NCBI RefSeq assembly: GCF_035946055.1
Contig: NZ_CP108364.1
Coordinates: forward strand, 4,030,001 to 4,094,000
DNA length: 64,000 bases
Direction of reading: 5' to 3'
Source of the DNA: Streptomyces sp. NBC_01341
Lineage (GTDB): Bacteria; Actinomycetota; Actinomycetes; Streptomycetales; Streptomycetaceae
Numbering within the stretch: the stretch's first letter is position 1; each line of letters opens with the position of its first letter. The position numbers and the translations under genes are program-made. Below, piece by piece: positions 17,196 through 25,658 of this stretch. Under the pieces are notes generated by a model. It had not been told where the DNA came from. It did no database searches and saw nothing but the letters and a program-made list of their open reading frames with translations.

Positions 17196-18326
17196 GTGGC
17201 TGGATCTATCACGGACGTGGCGCTGTCGAGCGTCGAAGGGGCGGTGGGTGGGCCCATGATCGTGACGGGGGACGTGGACCTCCTGGACGATCTGCTCCGG
17301 CTGTGTGCCGCTGCCGGAGCGGTGCCCGAGGTGCATCACGGCCCACCGGGCGAAAGAAGCGAGTGGGAGCGCGCCCCGATGGTCCTGGTGGGCGATGACG
17401 CGGCGGCGCGCTGCCGGGGCATGACCCGCAGGCGGGACGTCATGCTCGTCGGGCGCGATCAGGACGACCCCGAGGTGTGGCGGCGTGCGGTGGAGATCGG
17501 GGCCGAGTACGTATTGCGGCTTCCGGATTCTGAGGGCTGGCTGGTCGATCAGATCGCCAATGCAGCGGAGGGCGTGGGCCGGGCGGCGCTGACCGTAGGA
17601 GTGATGGGAGGCCGGGGCGGTTCCGGCGCGTCCACACTCGCCTGCGCACTGGCCGTCACGGCGGCCAGGTCCGGCCACCGGACCATGCTGATCGACGGAG
17701 ACCCGCTGGGCGGTGGCATCGACGTGCTGCTGGGGGGAGAACAATCCAAAGGCTTACGGTGGCCGGATTTCGCACGGTCGAAGGGGAGGGTCGGCGGTGG
17801 CGCGCTGGAGGATTCCCTGCCCGCACTGCACGGTTTGCGCGTCCTCAGCTGGAGCCGGGACGACGGGGTGATCGTTCCACGTCAAGCCATGCGATCGGTT
17901 CTAGCAGCGGCCCGCCGACTCGGTGGAGTGGTGGTGGTGGACCTCCCGCGGCGGGTCGATGAAAGCGTGGCAGAAGCCATCGCGCAACTGGATGTCGGGC
18001 TCTTGGTGGTCCCCGGTGAACTGAGAGCGGTGGCGGCGGCCCAGCGCGTGGCATCCGCGGTGGGAACGATTTTGGAGGACCTGCGAGTCGTCGCCCGAGG
18101 CCCGTACGGGGCGGGGCTGGACGAACAGTGGGTGGCGCAGGCGCTTGGGCTGCCACTCGTGGGCGATATGCCGGTGGAGGCGGAGTTGTTCGCGGCCCAG
18201 GACGGCGGTATGCCGCCCGGCGGGGACTCCCGTGGAGCCCTGGCCCGCTTCTGTGCGGCGTTCTGGGAAGCCGCGGGTGCCTCGGGCGGAATCCCGGCCG
18301 GGGACTACCAGGGAGGCACGCCATGA
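17196..18326 (+). CDS. ssd: Ssd/CpaE-like septum-site-determining ATPase homologue
   Basis: A MinD/ParA-superfamily protein of 376 residues, of the actinobacterial septum-site-determining (Ssd) and CpaE-like group that heads Tad loci. The C-terminal domain has a deviant Walker A, GGRGGSGASTLA, in which the usual lysines are Arg and Ala, as I recall for Ssd proteins; LIDGDPLGGGIDVLL follows. The N-terminal part is a receiver-like domain. GTG at 17196 follows AAGGGGCCGGAG; GTG at 17166 would add ten residues but lacks a ribosome-binding site, and ATG at 17256 is also possible. Codon 17754-17756 is TTA, so translation may depend on the bldA tRNA. It overlaps the next gene by ATGA. Confidence 0.8.
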   Translation: MAGSITDVALSSVEGAVGGPMIVTGDVDLLDDLLRLCAAAGAVPEVHHGPPGERSEWERAPMVLVGDDAAARCRGMTRRRDVMLVGRDQDDPEVWRRAVEIGAEYVLRLPDSEGWLVDQIANAAEGVGRAALTVGVMGGRGGSGASTLACALAVTAARSGHRTMLIDGDPLGGGIDVLLGGEQSKGLRWPDFARSKGRVGGGALEDSLPALHGLRVLSWSRDDGVIVPRQAMRSVLAAARRLGGVVVVDLPRRVDESVAEAIAQLDVGLLVVPGELRAVAAAQRVASAVGTILEDLRVVARGPYGAGLDEQWVAQALGLPLVGDMPVEAELFAAQDGGMPPGGDSRGALARFCAAFWEAAGASGGIPAGDYQGGTP

Positions 18327-19471
18327 CCGAGGCGCTTCTCGACGCGGTTCGGCAGCGACTGGCCCGTAGTGGGGCGGAGCCCACCCCGGCAGGGGTGGCT
18401 GCCGCACTTCGGGAACAGGGCCGGCTTCTCGGGGACACAGAAGTACTGGGGGCGGCAGAGGAGTTGCGCGGCGAGCTGGTCGGTACAGGGGTCCTCGAGG
18501 GGCTCCTGGCAGACGCGGCGGTGACCGACGTACTGGTGTCCGCACCGGACAGGGTGTGGGTGGACCGAGGCGGCGGGCTCGAACTGACCCGCGTGACCTT
18601 TCGTGATGCGGCTGCGGTCCGGAGGCTGGCTCAAAGGCTCGCAGCGGTGGCCGGACGTCGCCTGGACGATGCCCGGCCGTGGGTGGACGCGCGGTTGCCG
18701 GACGGGACGCGGATGCACGCGGTCCTGCCACCGGTCGCGGTCGGCTCGACCTGTCTGTCTCTGCGGGTGGTGCGGCCCAAAGCCTTCACCTTGGCGGAGC
18801 TGGTGAGGGCGGGAACCATCCCGCCGGGTGGCGACCGGCTTCTGAAGGCATTGGTGGAGGCTCGGACGTCCTACCTGATCAGCGGCGGGACCGGCGCCGG
18901 CAAGACGACCTTGCTGTCGAGCCTGTTGGGGGCGGTCGGCGAGCGCGAACGCATCGTGCTCGCAGAGGACTCTGCGGAATTGCGTCCCGACCACCCGCAC
19001 GTGGTGCGCCTGGAGTCACGGCCCGCCAATCAGGAGGGAGCGGGCCAGGTGACCCTCAGGGATCTCGTGCGGCAGGCGTTGCGCATGCGCCCTGACCGTC
19101 TTGTGGTGGGCGAGGTGCGAGGCGCCGAGGTGACGGAGCTGCTGGCGGCCCTGAACACCGGGCACGAGGGTGGATGCGGCACCGTGCACGCGAACGCGGC
19201 TGAGCACGTTCCAGCGCGTCTGGAGGCCCTCGGTACAGCTGCGGGCCTTGACCGGGCCGCACTGCACAGCCAACTGGCGGCAGCACTTTCCGTAGTGCTC
19301 CACCTCGTCAGGGATGGCGGGGGGCGGCGCCGGTTGGCCGAGGTGCACGTACTCGAGAGGGACCGGGCCGGCCTTGTGATCACCGTGCCCGCGCTCAGTT
19401 GGGGCCCGGGGGGGTTCATCCGGGAGCGCGGATGGCAGCGTCTCGGCGCGCTGACCGGGGAGCAGCCGTGA
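18323..19471 (+). CDS. cpaF: CpaF/TadA-family secretion ATPase
   Basis: Hexameric type II/IV secretion ATPase of 382 residues that would power assembly of the Tad-type pilus or pseudopilus. Walker A is SGGTGAGKTTLLSSLL, followed by an Asp box (ERIVLAEDSAEL) and a Walker B region VVGEVRGAEV. The His box GHEGGCGTVHANA is typical of CpaF. The N-terminal domain (about 1-150) contains LLADAAVTDVLVSAPDRVWVDRGGGLEL, also characteristic. The start overlaps the preceding stop as ATGA, and its own stop overlaps the next start as GTGA, so the operon is translationally coupled throughout. Confidence 0.93.
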   Translation: MTEALLDAVRQRLARSGAEPTPAGVAAALREQGRLLGDTEVLGAAEELRGELVGTGVLEGLLADAAVTDVLVSAPDRVWVDRGGGLELTRVTFRDAAAVRRLAQRLAAVAGRRLDDARPWVDARLPDGTRMHAVLPPVAVGSTCLSLRVVRPKAFTLAELVRAGTIPPGGDRLLKALVEARTSYLISGGTGAGKTTLLSSLLGAVGERERIVLAEDSAELRPDHPHVVRLESRPANQEGAGQVTLRDLVRQALRMRPDRLVVGEVRGAEVTELLAALNTGHEGGCGTVHANAAEHVPARLEALGTAAGLDRAALHSQLAAALSVVLHLVRDGGGRRRLAEVHVLERDRAGLVITVPALSWGPGGFIRERGWQRLGALTGEQP

Positions 19472-20340
19472 TCGCGGTGGGCGAGGACCCGCTCATGAGC
19501 GGACTCGCGTGGGTGATGGCCGTATGCGCGGGGGTGGCGGGTGGCTTGGCCGTGACTCGCGATCCGGGCGTGCGGCGGGCGAGGGCTTTGTTCGCGAGGA
19601 AGCGAGCTGGTTGGCCGGACGCGAGGCTGGCGTGGGCCATGGTGCGCATGTTCGCCGATCGGCGGCGCGAATGGCTGTGCGCCCCTGTGGCGGCTCTGCT
19701 CGCTGTCGTGGGCGACTCGGTGCTGCCCTTGCTTGCCGGGGCCGTGGTGATTCCTCTGGTGCGGCGCTGGATGCGCCGCAGAGCCCGGCGGCGCGAGCGC
19801 GAGCGAGCCGCCGACGCGGTCACGGCGCTCTGCGGAGCAGTGGTGGGTGAGTTGCGGGCAGGGAGGGAGCCTGGACACGCGCTGCTGGCTGCCGGGCGGA
19901 ATGCGGGTGCGCTGGGCGTCGCCGAGTCCGCGGTGCTGGCGGCTGCGCTGTTCGGCGGCGACGTGCCGAGCGCGCTACGACGGGCATCGGCCGGCCCCGG
20001 TCTTGACGGGCTTGTGGGAGTCGCGGCCTGCTGGCGAGTCGCGGTGGACGGGGGAGCCGGCCTTGCCGCCGGCCTGGCACGCCTGGAGAGTGCACTGCGG
20101 GCCGACCGACGCCGACGCGATGAACTGAGAGCTCAGCTGGCGGGAGCCTGGTCGACGGTGATGGTGCTGGCTCTGCTTCCGGTGGTCGGTCTTGGATTGG
20201 GGGCGGCCCTCGGCGCGGATCCACTGCACGTCCTGTTGCACACCCCCGGGGGCCTGGTCTGCCTGACGTCGGGTGGCCTGCTCGAGGCCGCTGGGCTGTT
20301 CTGGGCATCGCGAATCGTGACTGCGGGAGAGGCGACGTGA
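19468..20340 (+). CDS. tadB: TadB-like inner-membrane platform protein
   Basis: A 290-residue type II secretion F-domain protein. Hydrophobic segments occur at the N-terminus (SGLAWVMAVCAGVAGGLAV) and mid-protein (WLCAPVAALLAVVGDSVLPLLAGAVVI). The cytoplasmic F domain (DAVTALCGAVVGELRAGREPGHALLAAGRNAG) is followed by a C-terminal hydrophobic pair (STVMVLALLPVVGLGLGAALGADPL). It would form the membrane base on which CpaF acts. GTG at 19468 overlaps the cpaF stop; ATG at 19495 with a GGGCGAGGA upstream is an alternative start. Confidence 0.85.
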   Translation: MIAVGEDPLMSGLAWVMAVCAGVAGGLAVTRDPGVRRARALFARKRAGWPDARLAWAMVRMFADRRREWLCAPVAALLAVVGDSVLPLLAGAVVIPLVRRWMRRRARRRERERAADAVTALCGAVVGELRAGREPGHALLAAGRNAGALGVAESAVLAAALFGGDVPSALRRASAGPGLDGLVGVAACWRVAVDGGAGLAAGLARLESALRADRRRRDELRAQLAGAWSTVMVLALLPVVGLGLGAALGADPLHVLLHTPGGLVCLTSGGLLEAAGLFWASRIVTAGEAT

Positions 20341-21149
20341 ACGGCTTGCCTGAGGGCGGCGAGTTGCCCGGAGCTGCGGTGGCGGTGGGAGCGGCACTGG
20401 GGGCAGCGGCGTATCTGGCCCTCACGTTGGCTGAGGGCCGGCACGCGCGGGTGATACGCAGACGAGGGGCACTCCTGACCACGACCTCGTCGCCCCGCAA
20501 CGGGCGAGGACGACTGAATCTACGGGGGGCGGGATGGGATCCGGCTCGGCGCTGGGTCGCACCTCTCGCGTCCTGGGCGACCGGGTGGGTTCTGGTCGGT
20601 GGCGCGACGGGCTGCGTGATCGGCGCGGCGGCCGCGTACGGCGTCTGGCGGTGGCAGCGTTTTTCGAAGCGCCGAGAAGCGAAGGGTGAGCAAGGCGAAT
20701 TGGCTCGGATCGCCCGACAACTGCCCCTCGCTGCGGACCTTCTGGCGTCCTGCATCTCCGCCGGAGCCGGGCCCCGGGATGCCGCGGAAGCGGTGGGGGA
20801 ATCCATGGGAGGACCGCTCGGCGACCGATTGGCCCGAACGGCGGCCGAGATCAGGCTCGGTGGCGACCCGATCGAGGCGTGGGGACGGTTCGGTGAGGTA
20901 CCGGGTGCCGCACCCCTGGCGCGCTGCCTGGAGCGGGCGGGGACGACTGGGGCACCCGCCGCGGAGCCGGTAGCCCGACTTGCCGATGAGATGCGCGCGG
21001 AGCGGGCAAGTGCGGCCGTGGCGCGCGCCCAGCGAGCGGGTGTTCTGATCACCGCTCCCGTCGGCCTCTGCTTCCTGCCCGCCTTCCTGGCGGTCGGCGT
21101 CGCGCCTGTGGTCATCGGGCTCGCGACCGGTCTGTTGCACCGCAACTGA
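20337..21149 (+). CDS. tadC: TadC-like inner-membrane platform protein
   Basis: The second F-domain protein of the operon, 270 residues. N-terminal hydrophobic stretches (LPGAAVAVGAALGAAAYLALTLAEG and WVLVGGATGCVIGAAAAYGVW) are followed by the F-domain helix LARIARQLPLAADLLASCISAGAGPRDAAEAVGESMGG. A C-terminal membrane segment is ITAPVGLCFLPAFLAVGVAPVVIGLATGLL. It pairs with TadB in Tad systems. GTG at 20337 overlaps the tadB stop codon. A 207-base gap with no gene separates it from the pilin-like gene, which has its own strong ribosome-binding site. Confidence 0.85.
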   Translation: MNGLPEGGELPGAAVAVGAALGAAAYLALTLAEGRHARVIRRRGALLTTTSSPRNGRGRLNLRGAGWDPARRWVAPLASWATGWVLVGGATGCVIGAAAAYGVWRWQRFSKRREAKGEQGELARIARQLPLAADLLASCISAGAGPRDAAEAVGESMGGPLGDRLARTAAEIRLGGDPIEAWGRFGEVPGAAPLARCLERAGTTGAPAAEPVARLADEMRAERASAAVARAQRAGVLITAPVGLCFLPAFLAVGVAPVVIGLATGLLHRN

Positions 21150-21356
21150 GCTGAAACGAGTGGGGCGCGGCCGGCCCTCCCTCCGCCCCCGCGATCGAGT
21201 CGGGTCTGTGACTGAAGCGACCGAGCCGGGTCTGCGATCGATCTCGAAACCTGCTCTCGCTCAAACCAAGGGAGGGCCGGGGTGTTCGGCGTAGTCGAAG
21301 TCGGAAAACGAAGCGCAACAACATCAGTGAAACGCAACAACATCATGGAGGTCGAG

Positions 21357-21593
21357 ATGAGCAAGAACACCTTCGAGCGGGCGCTGAGTGCGGGCCGTCG
21401 CGCTTGGGAGACCACGGTGGGCAGGCGAACCCGGTCCGATGGCTCCGACCGGGGAATGACGACGTCCGAATACGCGGTAGGGACCATCGCCGCCTGCGCG
21501 TTCGCGGCTGTGCTCTACAAGGTGGTGACCAGCGGAGCCGTGCTGTCGGCGCTGCAGTCACTGATCAAGGACGCGCTCGATGCGAAGTTCTGA
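21357..21593 (+). CDS. DUF4244 protein, Flp-type pilin candidate
   Basis: A 78-residue protein of the DUF4244 family. After a basic leader of 33 residues it reads RGMTTSEYAVGTIAACAFAAVLYKVV. This fits the Flp prepilin pattern: cleavage after Gly, Glu at mature position 5, Tyr at 6, then one hydrophobic helix. The mature product would be about 44 residues, the size of Flp pilins. ATG at 21357 is fixed by GGAGG seven bases upstream. It follows tadC and precedes two TadE-like genes, so it is the likely structural subunit of this locus. Its processing peptidase is not encoded in the window. Confidence 0.8.
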   Translation: MSKNTFERALSAGRRAWETTVGRRTRSDGSDRGMTTSEYAVGTIAACAFAAVLYKVVTSGAVLSALQSLIKDALDAKF

Positions 21594-21612
21594 AGCGGGG
21601 AGGGTACGCACG

Positions 21613-22017
21613 ATGCTCAGGTCGGCGGTGAGGAGGAACCAACGGCGTGGTGACCGCGGGGCGGTGACAGCGGAAGCCGCGATGGTGCTGCCCGTGTTGG
21701 TGGCGTTCGTCATGGCGCTTGTCTGGGCGCTGGTCGCCGCGTCGGACCAGATCCGGTGTGTGGATGCTGCACGAGCGGGTGCGAGGGCCGCGGCCAGATC
21801 CGAACCGGAGGCGGCTGTCCGGTTGGTGGCGAAGGAGACTGCACCGGCCAGGGCTCGGGTGGATGTGCGGCGGACCGGGGAGGTGTGGCGCGTCCGGGTG
21901 GAGGCGCCGACGCCGGGTCCTGGACCGCTGGGCCTGACGCTGAGCGCGGAGGCGGTCGCGCTGGCCGAGGACACGGTAGGGGTGGAGCCAAGGGGCACGG
22001 GAGGGTCGCAACCGTGA
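21613..22017 (+). CDS. tadE: TadE-like minor pseudopilin
   Basis: A 134-residue TadE-family protein. A basic leader ends in DRGAVTAEAAMVLPVLVAFVMALVWALVAASDQ, which has the Gly/+5 Glu prepilin signature and a single membrane helix. The remainder is a small extracytoplasmic domain containing RCVDAARAGARAAARSE, typical of TadE. ATG at 21613 follows GGGAGGG; an upstream in-frame ATG at 21580 lies inside the pilin gene and is less likely. Its stop overlaps the next GTG start. Confidence 0.85.
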   Translation: MLRSAVRRNQRRGDRGAVTAEAAMVLPVLVAFVMALVWALVAASDQIRCVDAARAGARAAARSEPEAAVRLVAKETAPARARVDVRRTGEVWRVRVEAPTPGPGPLGLTLSAEAVALAEDTVGVEPRGTGGSQP

Positions 22018-22589
22018 GGCGGACCGTCCATGGGCCACGGGCCGGGAGGAAGTGTGGCGGGTTTCGTGGTGGGGACGACGGGCTGGCGACGGTCTGGGCG
22101 GCCATCACGACGACGAGCCTCTGTGCGGTGTTCGCGGTGGTGCTGGTTCTCGGCCAGGCTGTGTCCGCCCGGCACCGGGCCGGCGGCGCGGCGGACCTGG
22201 CCGCGTTGGCCGCGGCCGACCGTGTGCTGCGCGGTTCGGCCGAGGCATGCGGTGCGGCGCGCGAGGTCGCCGGGGCTCAGGAAGCGGTGCTTGTGCGGTG
22301 CTCGGTCCAGGGCGAAATCGCCGACGTGACGGCCCGCGCGCATTTCGGCCCGTACAAGGCGGAGGTCAGGTCGCGAGCAGGACCTCCCGAGCCGGTAGCG
22401 CCCGCAGGACGCTCGTCTGTGTCGGTGTCGGCCGGCAAACCGGTCCGGGCTCGTGGACTCAACCCTCCGCAATCTCCGGCCCGGGGTCTTCCGTCCCCGT
22501 CGCCCGGCGGTCGATTCTCCGGTCAGGTCCCAGGTCCGCCTCGGGTGTTACTCGCGGGTCCGCCTCTGGGTCCGGCGGTGCGGTTCTGA
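22014..22589 (+). CDS. TadE/TadG-like (Rv3654c-family) protein
   Basis: A pseudopilin-like protein of 191 residues. GDDGLATVWAAITTTSLCAVFAVVLVLGQAVSARHRAGGAADLAALAAADR matches the Rv3654c-type family that ends actinobacterial Tad loci. Unlike its neighbours it has Trp, not Glu, at the +5 position. The last 60 or so residues are Pro/Ser-rich and are encoded antisense to the 3' end of the helicase gene, a convergent overlap of 131 bases. Family members are usually shorter, so the tail may be an incidental read-through to the first stop. GTG at 22014 overlaps the tadE stop. Confidence 0.78.
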   Translation: MRRTVHGPRAGRKCGGFRGGDDGLATVWAAITTTSLCAVFAVVLVLGQAVSARHRAGGAADLAALAAADRVLRGSAEACGAAREVAGAQEAVLVRCSVQGEIADVTARAHFGPYKAEVRSRAGPPEPVAPAGRSSVSVSAGKPVRARGLNPPQSPARGLPSPSPGGRFSGQVPGPPRVLLAGPPLGPAVRF

Positions 22590-25020
22590 GCAGCTCGTTC
22601 AGGAGGCGTACGGCGCCGCGCTTGTGCAGTGGCTCATTGCCGTTGCCGCATTTGGGCGACTGGATGCAGGACGGGCAACCCGCCTCGCACTCGCAGGACG
22701 CGATGGCCTGCACGGTCGCCGTCAGCCATGTGCGGGCCGTGTGGAAGGCGCGCTCGGCGAAGCCCGCGCCACCCGGATGGCCGTCGTAGACGAATACCGT
22801 GGGAAGGAGAGTGTCCGGGTGCAGGGGGACAGAGACGCCGCCGATGTCCCAGCGGTCGCAGGTGGCGAAGAGCGGCAGCATCCCGATCGAGGCGTGCTCG
22901 GCCGCGTGCAGGGCGCCTCCGAGGATTTCGGGATTGATCCTGGCGGCATCGAGCTGGTCCTCGGTGACCGTCCACCACACGGCACGGGTGCGCAGAGTCC
23001 GGGGCGGCAGGTCGAGTTTGGTCTCGCCCATGACCTCGCCGGTCATCAGCCGCCGGCGCAGGAAGGAGACGACCTGGTTCGTGACCTCCACCGAGCCGAA
23101 GCACAGCCGGCCGTCACCCCACGGGACCTCGGTGTCGGTCTCCAGGACGGCGATGGCGGTGGTGTCCCGCGCGTTGGTCGAGTACGGCGGGGCGGCTTCC
23201 TCCACCAAGGCGACCGCGTCCTCCAGATCGAGCTTCCGGACCAGGTACGTCCGGCCTTGATGGAGGTGGACGGCCCCCTCGTGAACGGCTGTGTGCGCGG
23301 CTGACTCATCCACCGTTCCCAGAAGCCGCCCAGTGCCCTCCTCCACGATCTGGACCGGCCGGCCGCCCCCGCCGCGGATGTCGGTGAGGTCTGCGGCGCG
23401 TTCGCGGCGGGTCCAGTGCCAGCCCGTCGTCCGCCTGCGCAGGAGCTTCGCAGCCTCCAGTTGGGGCAGCAGGTCGGGCACGGCGGGGCCGAAGAGTGCG
23501 ATGTCGGCCTCCGTGAGCGGCAGCTCAGCGGCGGCGGCACACAGGTGCGGTGCGAGTACGTATGGGTTGTCCGGGTCGAGGACGGTCGATTCCACGGGCT
23601 GCTGGAACAGCGCCTCGGGGTGGTGGACGAGGAATGTGTCCAGCGGATCGTCCCGGGCGACGAGGACGGCCAGGGCCCCGTGCCCGGACCGTCCGGCGCG
23701 GCCGGCCTGCTGCCAGAGAGAGGCGCGCGTGCCGGGGTAGCCCGCGATCACGACGGCGTCCAGCCCCGAGACGTCGATGCCGAGCTCCAGAGCGGTCGTG
23801 GCGGCGAGCCCGAGCAGTTCGCCGGAGTGCAGGGCGCGCTCCAGAGCGCGACGCTCCTCGGGCAGGTAACCGCCCCGGTAGGCGGCGACGCGCGCGGGCA
23901 GAGAACGGTCCACCTCGGCCAGACGCTCCTTGGCGATGACGGAGATGAGCTCGGCGCCACGCCGCGAGCGTACGAAGGCGACGGATCGGACGCCCTGGAT
24001 GGTCAGGTCGGTCAGGAGGTCGGCTGTTTCGGCCGTGGCGGTACGGCGTACGGGGGCGCCCTTCTCACCGTGCAGGTCGGTCAGCGGGGGTTCCCACAGG
24101 GCGAAGACCATCTCTCCGCGAGGGGAGGCGTCGTCCGCGACCTCCTTGACGGGCAGGCCCGTCAGGCGGCCCGCGGCGACCGCAGGCTGTGCCGCGGTGG
24201 CGGAGGCGAGGAGGAAGACCGGATCGGAGCCGTAGCGGGCGCACAGTCGGCGGAGGCGGCGCAGTACCTGGGCGACGTGGGACCCGAAAACGCCCCGGTA
24301 GGTGTGGCACTCGTCGATGACGACGAAGCGGAGGGCGCGAAGGAAGGAGGCCCACCGAGGGTGTGACGGGAGTATGCCGCGGTGCAGCATGTCGGGGTTC
24401 GTCAGGACGTAGTTGGCGTACTGACGTACCCATTCGCGTTCCTCGACCGGTGTGTCCCCGTCGTAGACGGCGGGGCGGACCGCTGTGCCGAGGGGAGCCG
24501 CGAGCGCTTTGACCGCGCGGCGCTGGTCGGCCGCGAGAGCCTTCGTGGGAGCGAGGTACAGGGCGGTCGTGCCGCGGCCGTTGGAGGCTTCGGAGCCGTC
24601 GACGAGGGCGCTCAGTACCGGCGCGAGGTAGGCGAGCGACTTCCCGGACGCGGTCCCGGTGGCGATCACGACGGACTCGCCGTCCAGGGCGTGCTCGGCC
24701 GCCGTGGCCTGGTGCGTCCACGGATGGTCGATTCCGGCCCTGCCGATCGCCGAGATCACTTCCGGCCGGATGCGATCCGGCCAGATGGCATGGGTTCCGG
24801 CACGTGGGGGCAAGTGCTCCGTATGAGTGATGCGCGTCGCCCGGCTCGCCCCTGCGGCGAGCCGGTCGAGAACCACCGACGGAGAGGGGCGCGAGCCCAC
24901 GTTCTCGGGTGGTCGACTGGGGCGGTGATTCTTGGCCATCGGCATCGAGTGTGTCACTGGCATGACGGACAATGGTCCCAAGGCGTCGTGCATGGCTGCT
25001 GGTAAGTGATTGAATGCCAT
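22459..25020 (-). CDS. MrfA/YprA-like DEAD/DEAH-box helicase
   Basis: A superfamily 2 helicase of about 853 residues. Motif I is ATGTASGKSLAYL, motif Ia lies in LYLAPTKALAADQ, motif II is VIDECHTYRG, and motif VI is QQAGRAGRSG. The C-terminal DUF1998-type domain ends in a four-Cys cluster, CECEAGCPSCIQSPKCG, as in Bacillus MrfA (mitomycin-damage repair) and eukaryotic Hrq1. A DNA-repair helicase role is inferred from that similarity. The frame is open to 25197, beyond the likely start. ATG at 25020 (MAFNHLPAAM) is used, and ATGs at 24993, 24963 and 24945 are also possible, which would leave more room for the divergent bldG promoter. Confidence 0.87.
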   Translation of the reverse strand: MAFNHLPAAMHDALGPLSVMPVTHSMPMAKNHRPSRPPENVGSRPSPSVVLDRLAAGASRATRITHTEHLPPRAGTHAIWPDRIRPEVISAIGRAGIDHPWTHQATAAEHALDGESVVIATGTASGKSLAYLAPVLSALVDGSEASNGRGTTALYLAPTKALAADQRRAVKALAAPLGTAVRPAVYDGDTPVEEREWVRQYANYVLTNPDMLHRGILPSHPRWASFLRALRFVVIDECHTYRGVFGSHVAQVLRRLRRLCARYGSDPVFLLASATAAQPAVAAGRLTGLPVKEVADDASPRGEMVFALWEPPLTDLHGEKGAPVRRTATAETADLLTDLTIQGVRSVAFVRSRRGAELISVIAKERLAEVDRSLPARVAAYRGGYLPEERRALERALHSGELLGLAATTALELGIDVSGLDAVVIAGYPGTRASLWQQAGRAGRSGHGALAVLVARDDPLDTFLVHHPEALFQQPVESTVLDPDNPYVLAPHLCAAAAELPLTEADIALFGPAVPDLLPQLEAAKLLRRRTTGWHWTRRERAADLTDIRGGGGRPVQIVEEGTGRLLGTVDESAAHTAVHEGAVHLHQGRTYLVRKLDLEDAVALVEEAAPPYSTNARDTTAIAVLETDTEVPWGDGRLCFGSVEVTNQVVSFLRRRLMTGEVMGETKLDLPPRTLRTRAVWWTVTEDQLDAARINPEILGGALHAAEHASIGMLPLFATCDRWDIGGVSVPLHPDTLLPTVFVYDGHPGGAGFAERAFHTARTWLTATVQAIASCECEAGCPSCIQSPKCGNGNEPLHKRGAVRLLNELLRTAPPDPEADPRVTPEADLGPDRRIDRRATGTEDPGPEIAEG

Positions 25021-25099
25021 CGCGGCTGGCGATCCGTCCCCTGACCTCCGTCGGGGAGACCGAGGGGCGACCGCTCGATAGCAAGGTGCTGGAGGATCC

Positions 25100-25453
25100 G
25101 TGGACCTGTCCCTGTCGACTCGCAATGTGTCCGGCCCTGGTGGCGACCGTACGGTCGTCGAGGTCGGTGGCGAGATTGATGTGTATACCGCGCCCAAGCT
25201 GCGCGAGCAGTTGGTCGAGTTGGTGAATGACGGCAGCTACCACCTGGTTGTCGACATGGAAGGCGTCGACTTTCTCGACTCCACCGGACTCGGCGTGCTC
25301 GTGGGCGGCTTGAAGCGTGTCCGGGCCCATGAGGGCTCGCTGCGTCTGGTGTGCAACCAGGAACGCATTCTCAAGATCTTCCGGATCACAGGCCTGACCA
25401 AGGTGTTTCCCATTCACACCACGGTCGACGAGGCTGTCGCGGCGACCGACTAG
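25100..25453 (+). CDS. bldG: Anti-sigma factor antagonist BldG
   Basis: STAS-domain protein of 117 residues. BldG is required for aerial-mycelium formation and antibiotic production in S. coelicolor and acts by partner switching on anti-sigma factors. The phosphorylatable serine is Ser61 in VDFLDSTGLGVLVGGL. It corresponds to the reported Ser57 if, as I recall, the S. coelicolor protein is numbered from a start four residues further in. GTG at 25100 follows GGAGGATCC. The gene order helicase, bldG, anti-sigma partner matches S. coelicolor. A strong hairpin between bldG and the partner could explain reported bldG-only and bicistronic transcripts. Confidence 0.96.
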   Translation: MDLSLSTRNVSGPGGDRTVVEVGGEIDVYTAPKLREQLVELVNDGSYHLVVDMEGVDFLDSTGLGVLVGGLKRVRAHEGSLRLVCNQERILKIFRITGLTKVFPIHTTVDEAVAATD

Positions 25454-25594
25454 AACGGTCGGCGCCGGCCGGCCCCACCGGGTCGGTCGGCACGCGGTGA
25501 CAGACCGGCAGGCGGCAGCGTTCGGGCCGCCGTGAGCAGGTGGTCGGCCATGTGGTCGGCTGCCCGCTTCGTCGGTTCCCGGAGAGAATGAGAG

Positions 25595-25626
25595 CAGGGG
25601 TACCGGGCGTCAGGCCCGGGCCCCTG
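25595..25626 (+). terminator. Hairpin between bldG and its anti-sigma partner (partial terminator candidate)
   Basis: Outer arms CAGGGG (25595-25600) and CCCCTG (25621-25626) enclose inner arms CCGGGC (25603-25608) and GCCCGG (25614-25619) around GTCAG. It sits about 33 bases before the partner's start, without a U-tract. It may attenuate read-through so that BldG is made in excess of the anti-sigma factor. Confidence 0.55.
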
Positions 25627-25658
25627 AGAAGCACGCCCGTACGTTCGAGGGGGATGGC

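Noticed and set aside
19820..21487. 555-codon minus-strand frame opposite tadB and tadC
   Set aside because: It is antisense to the coupled Tad genes; composition is Arg/Pro/Ser-rich.
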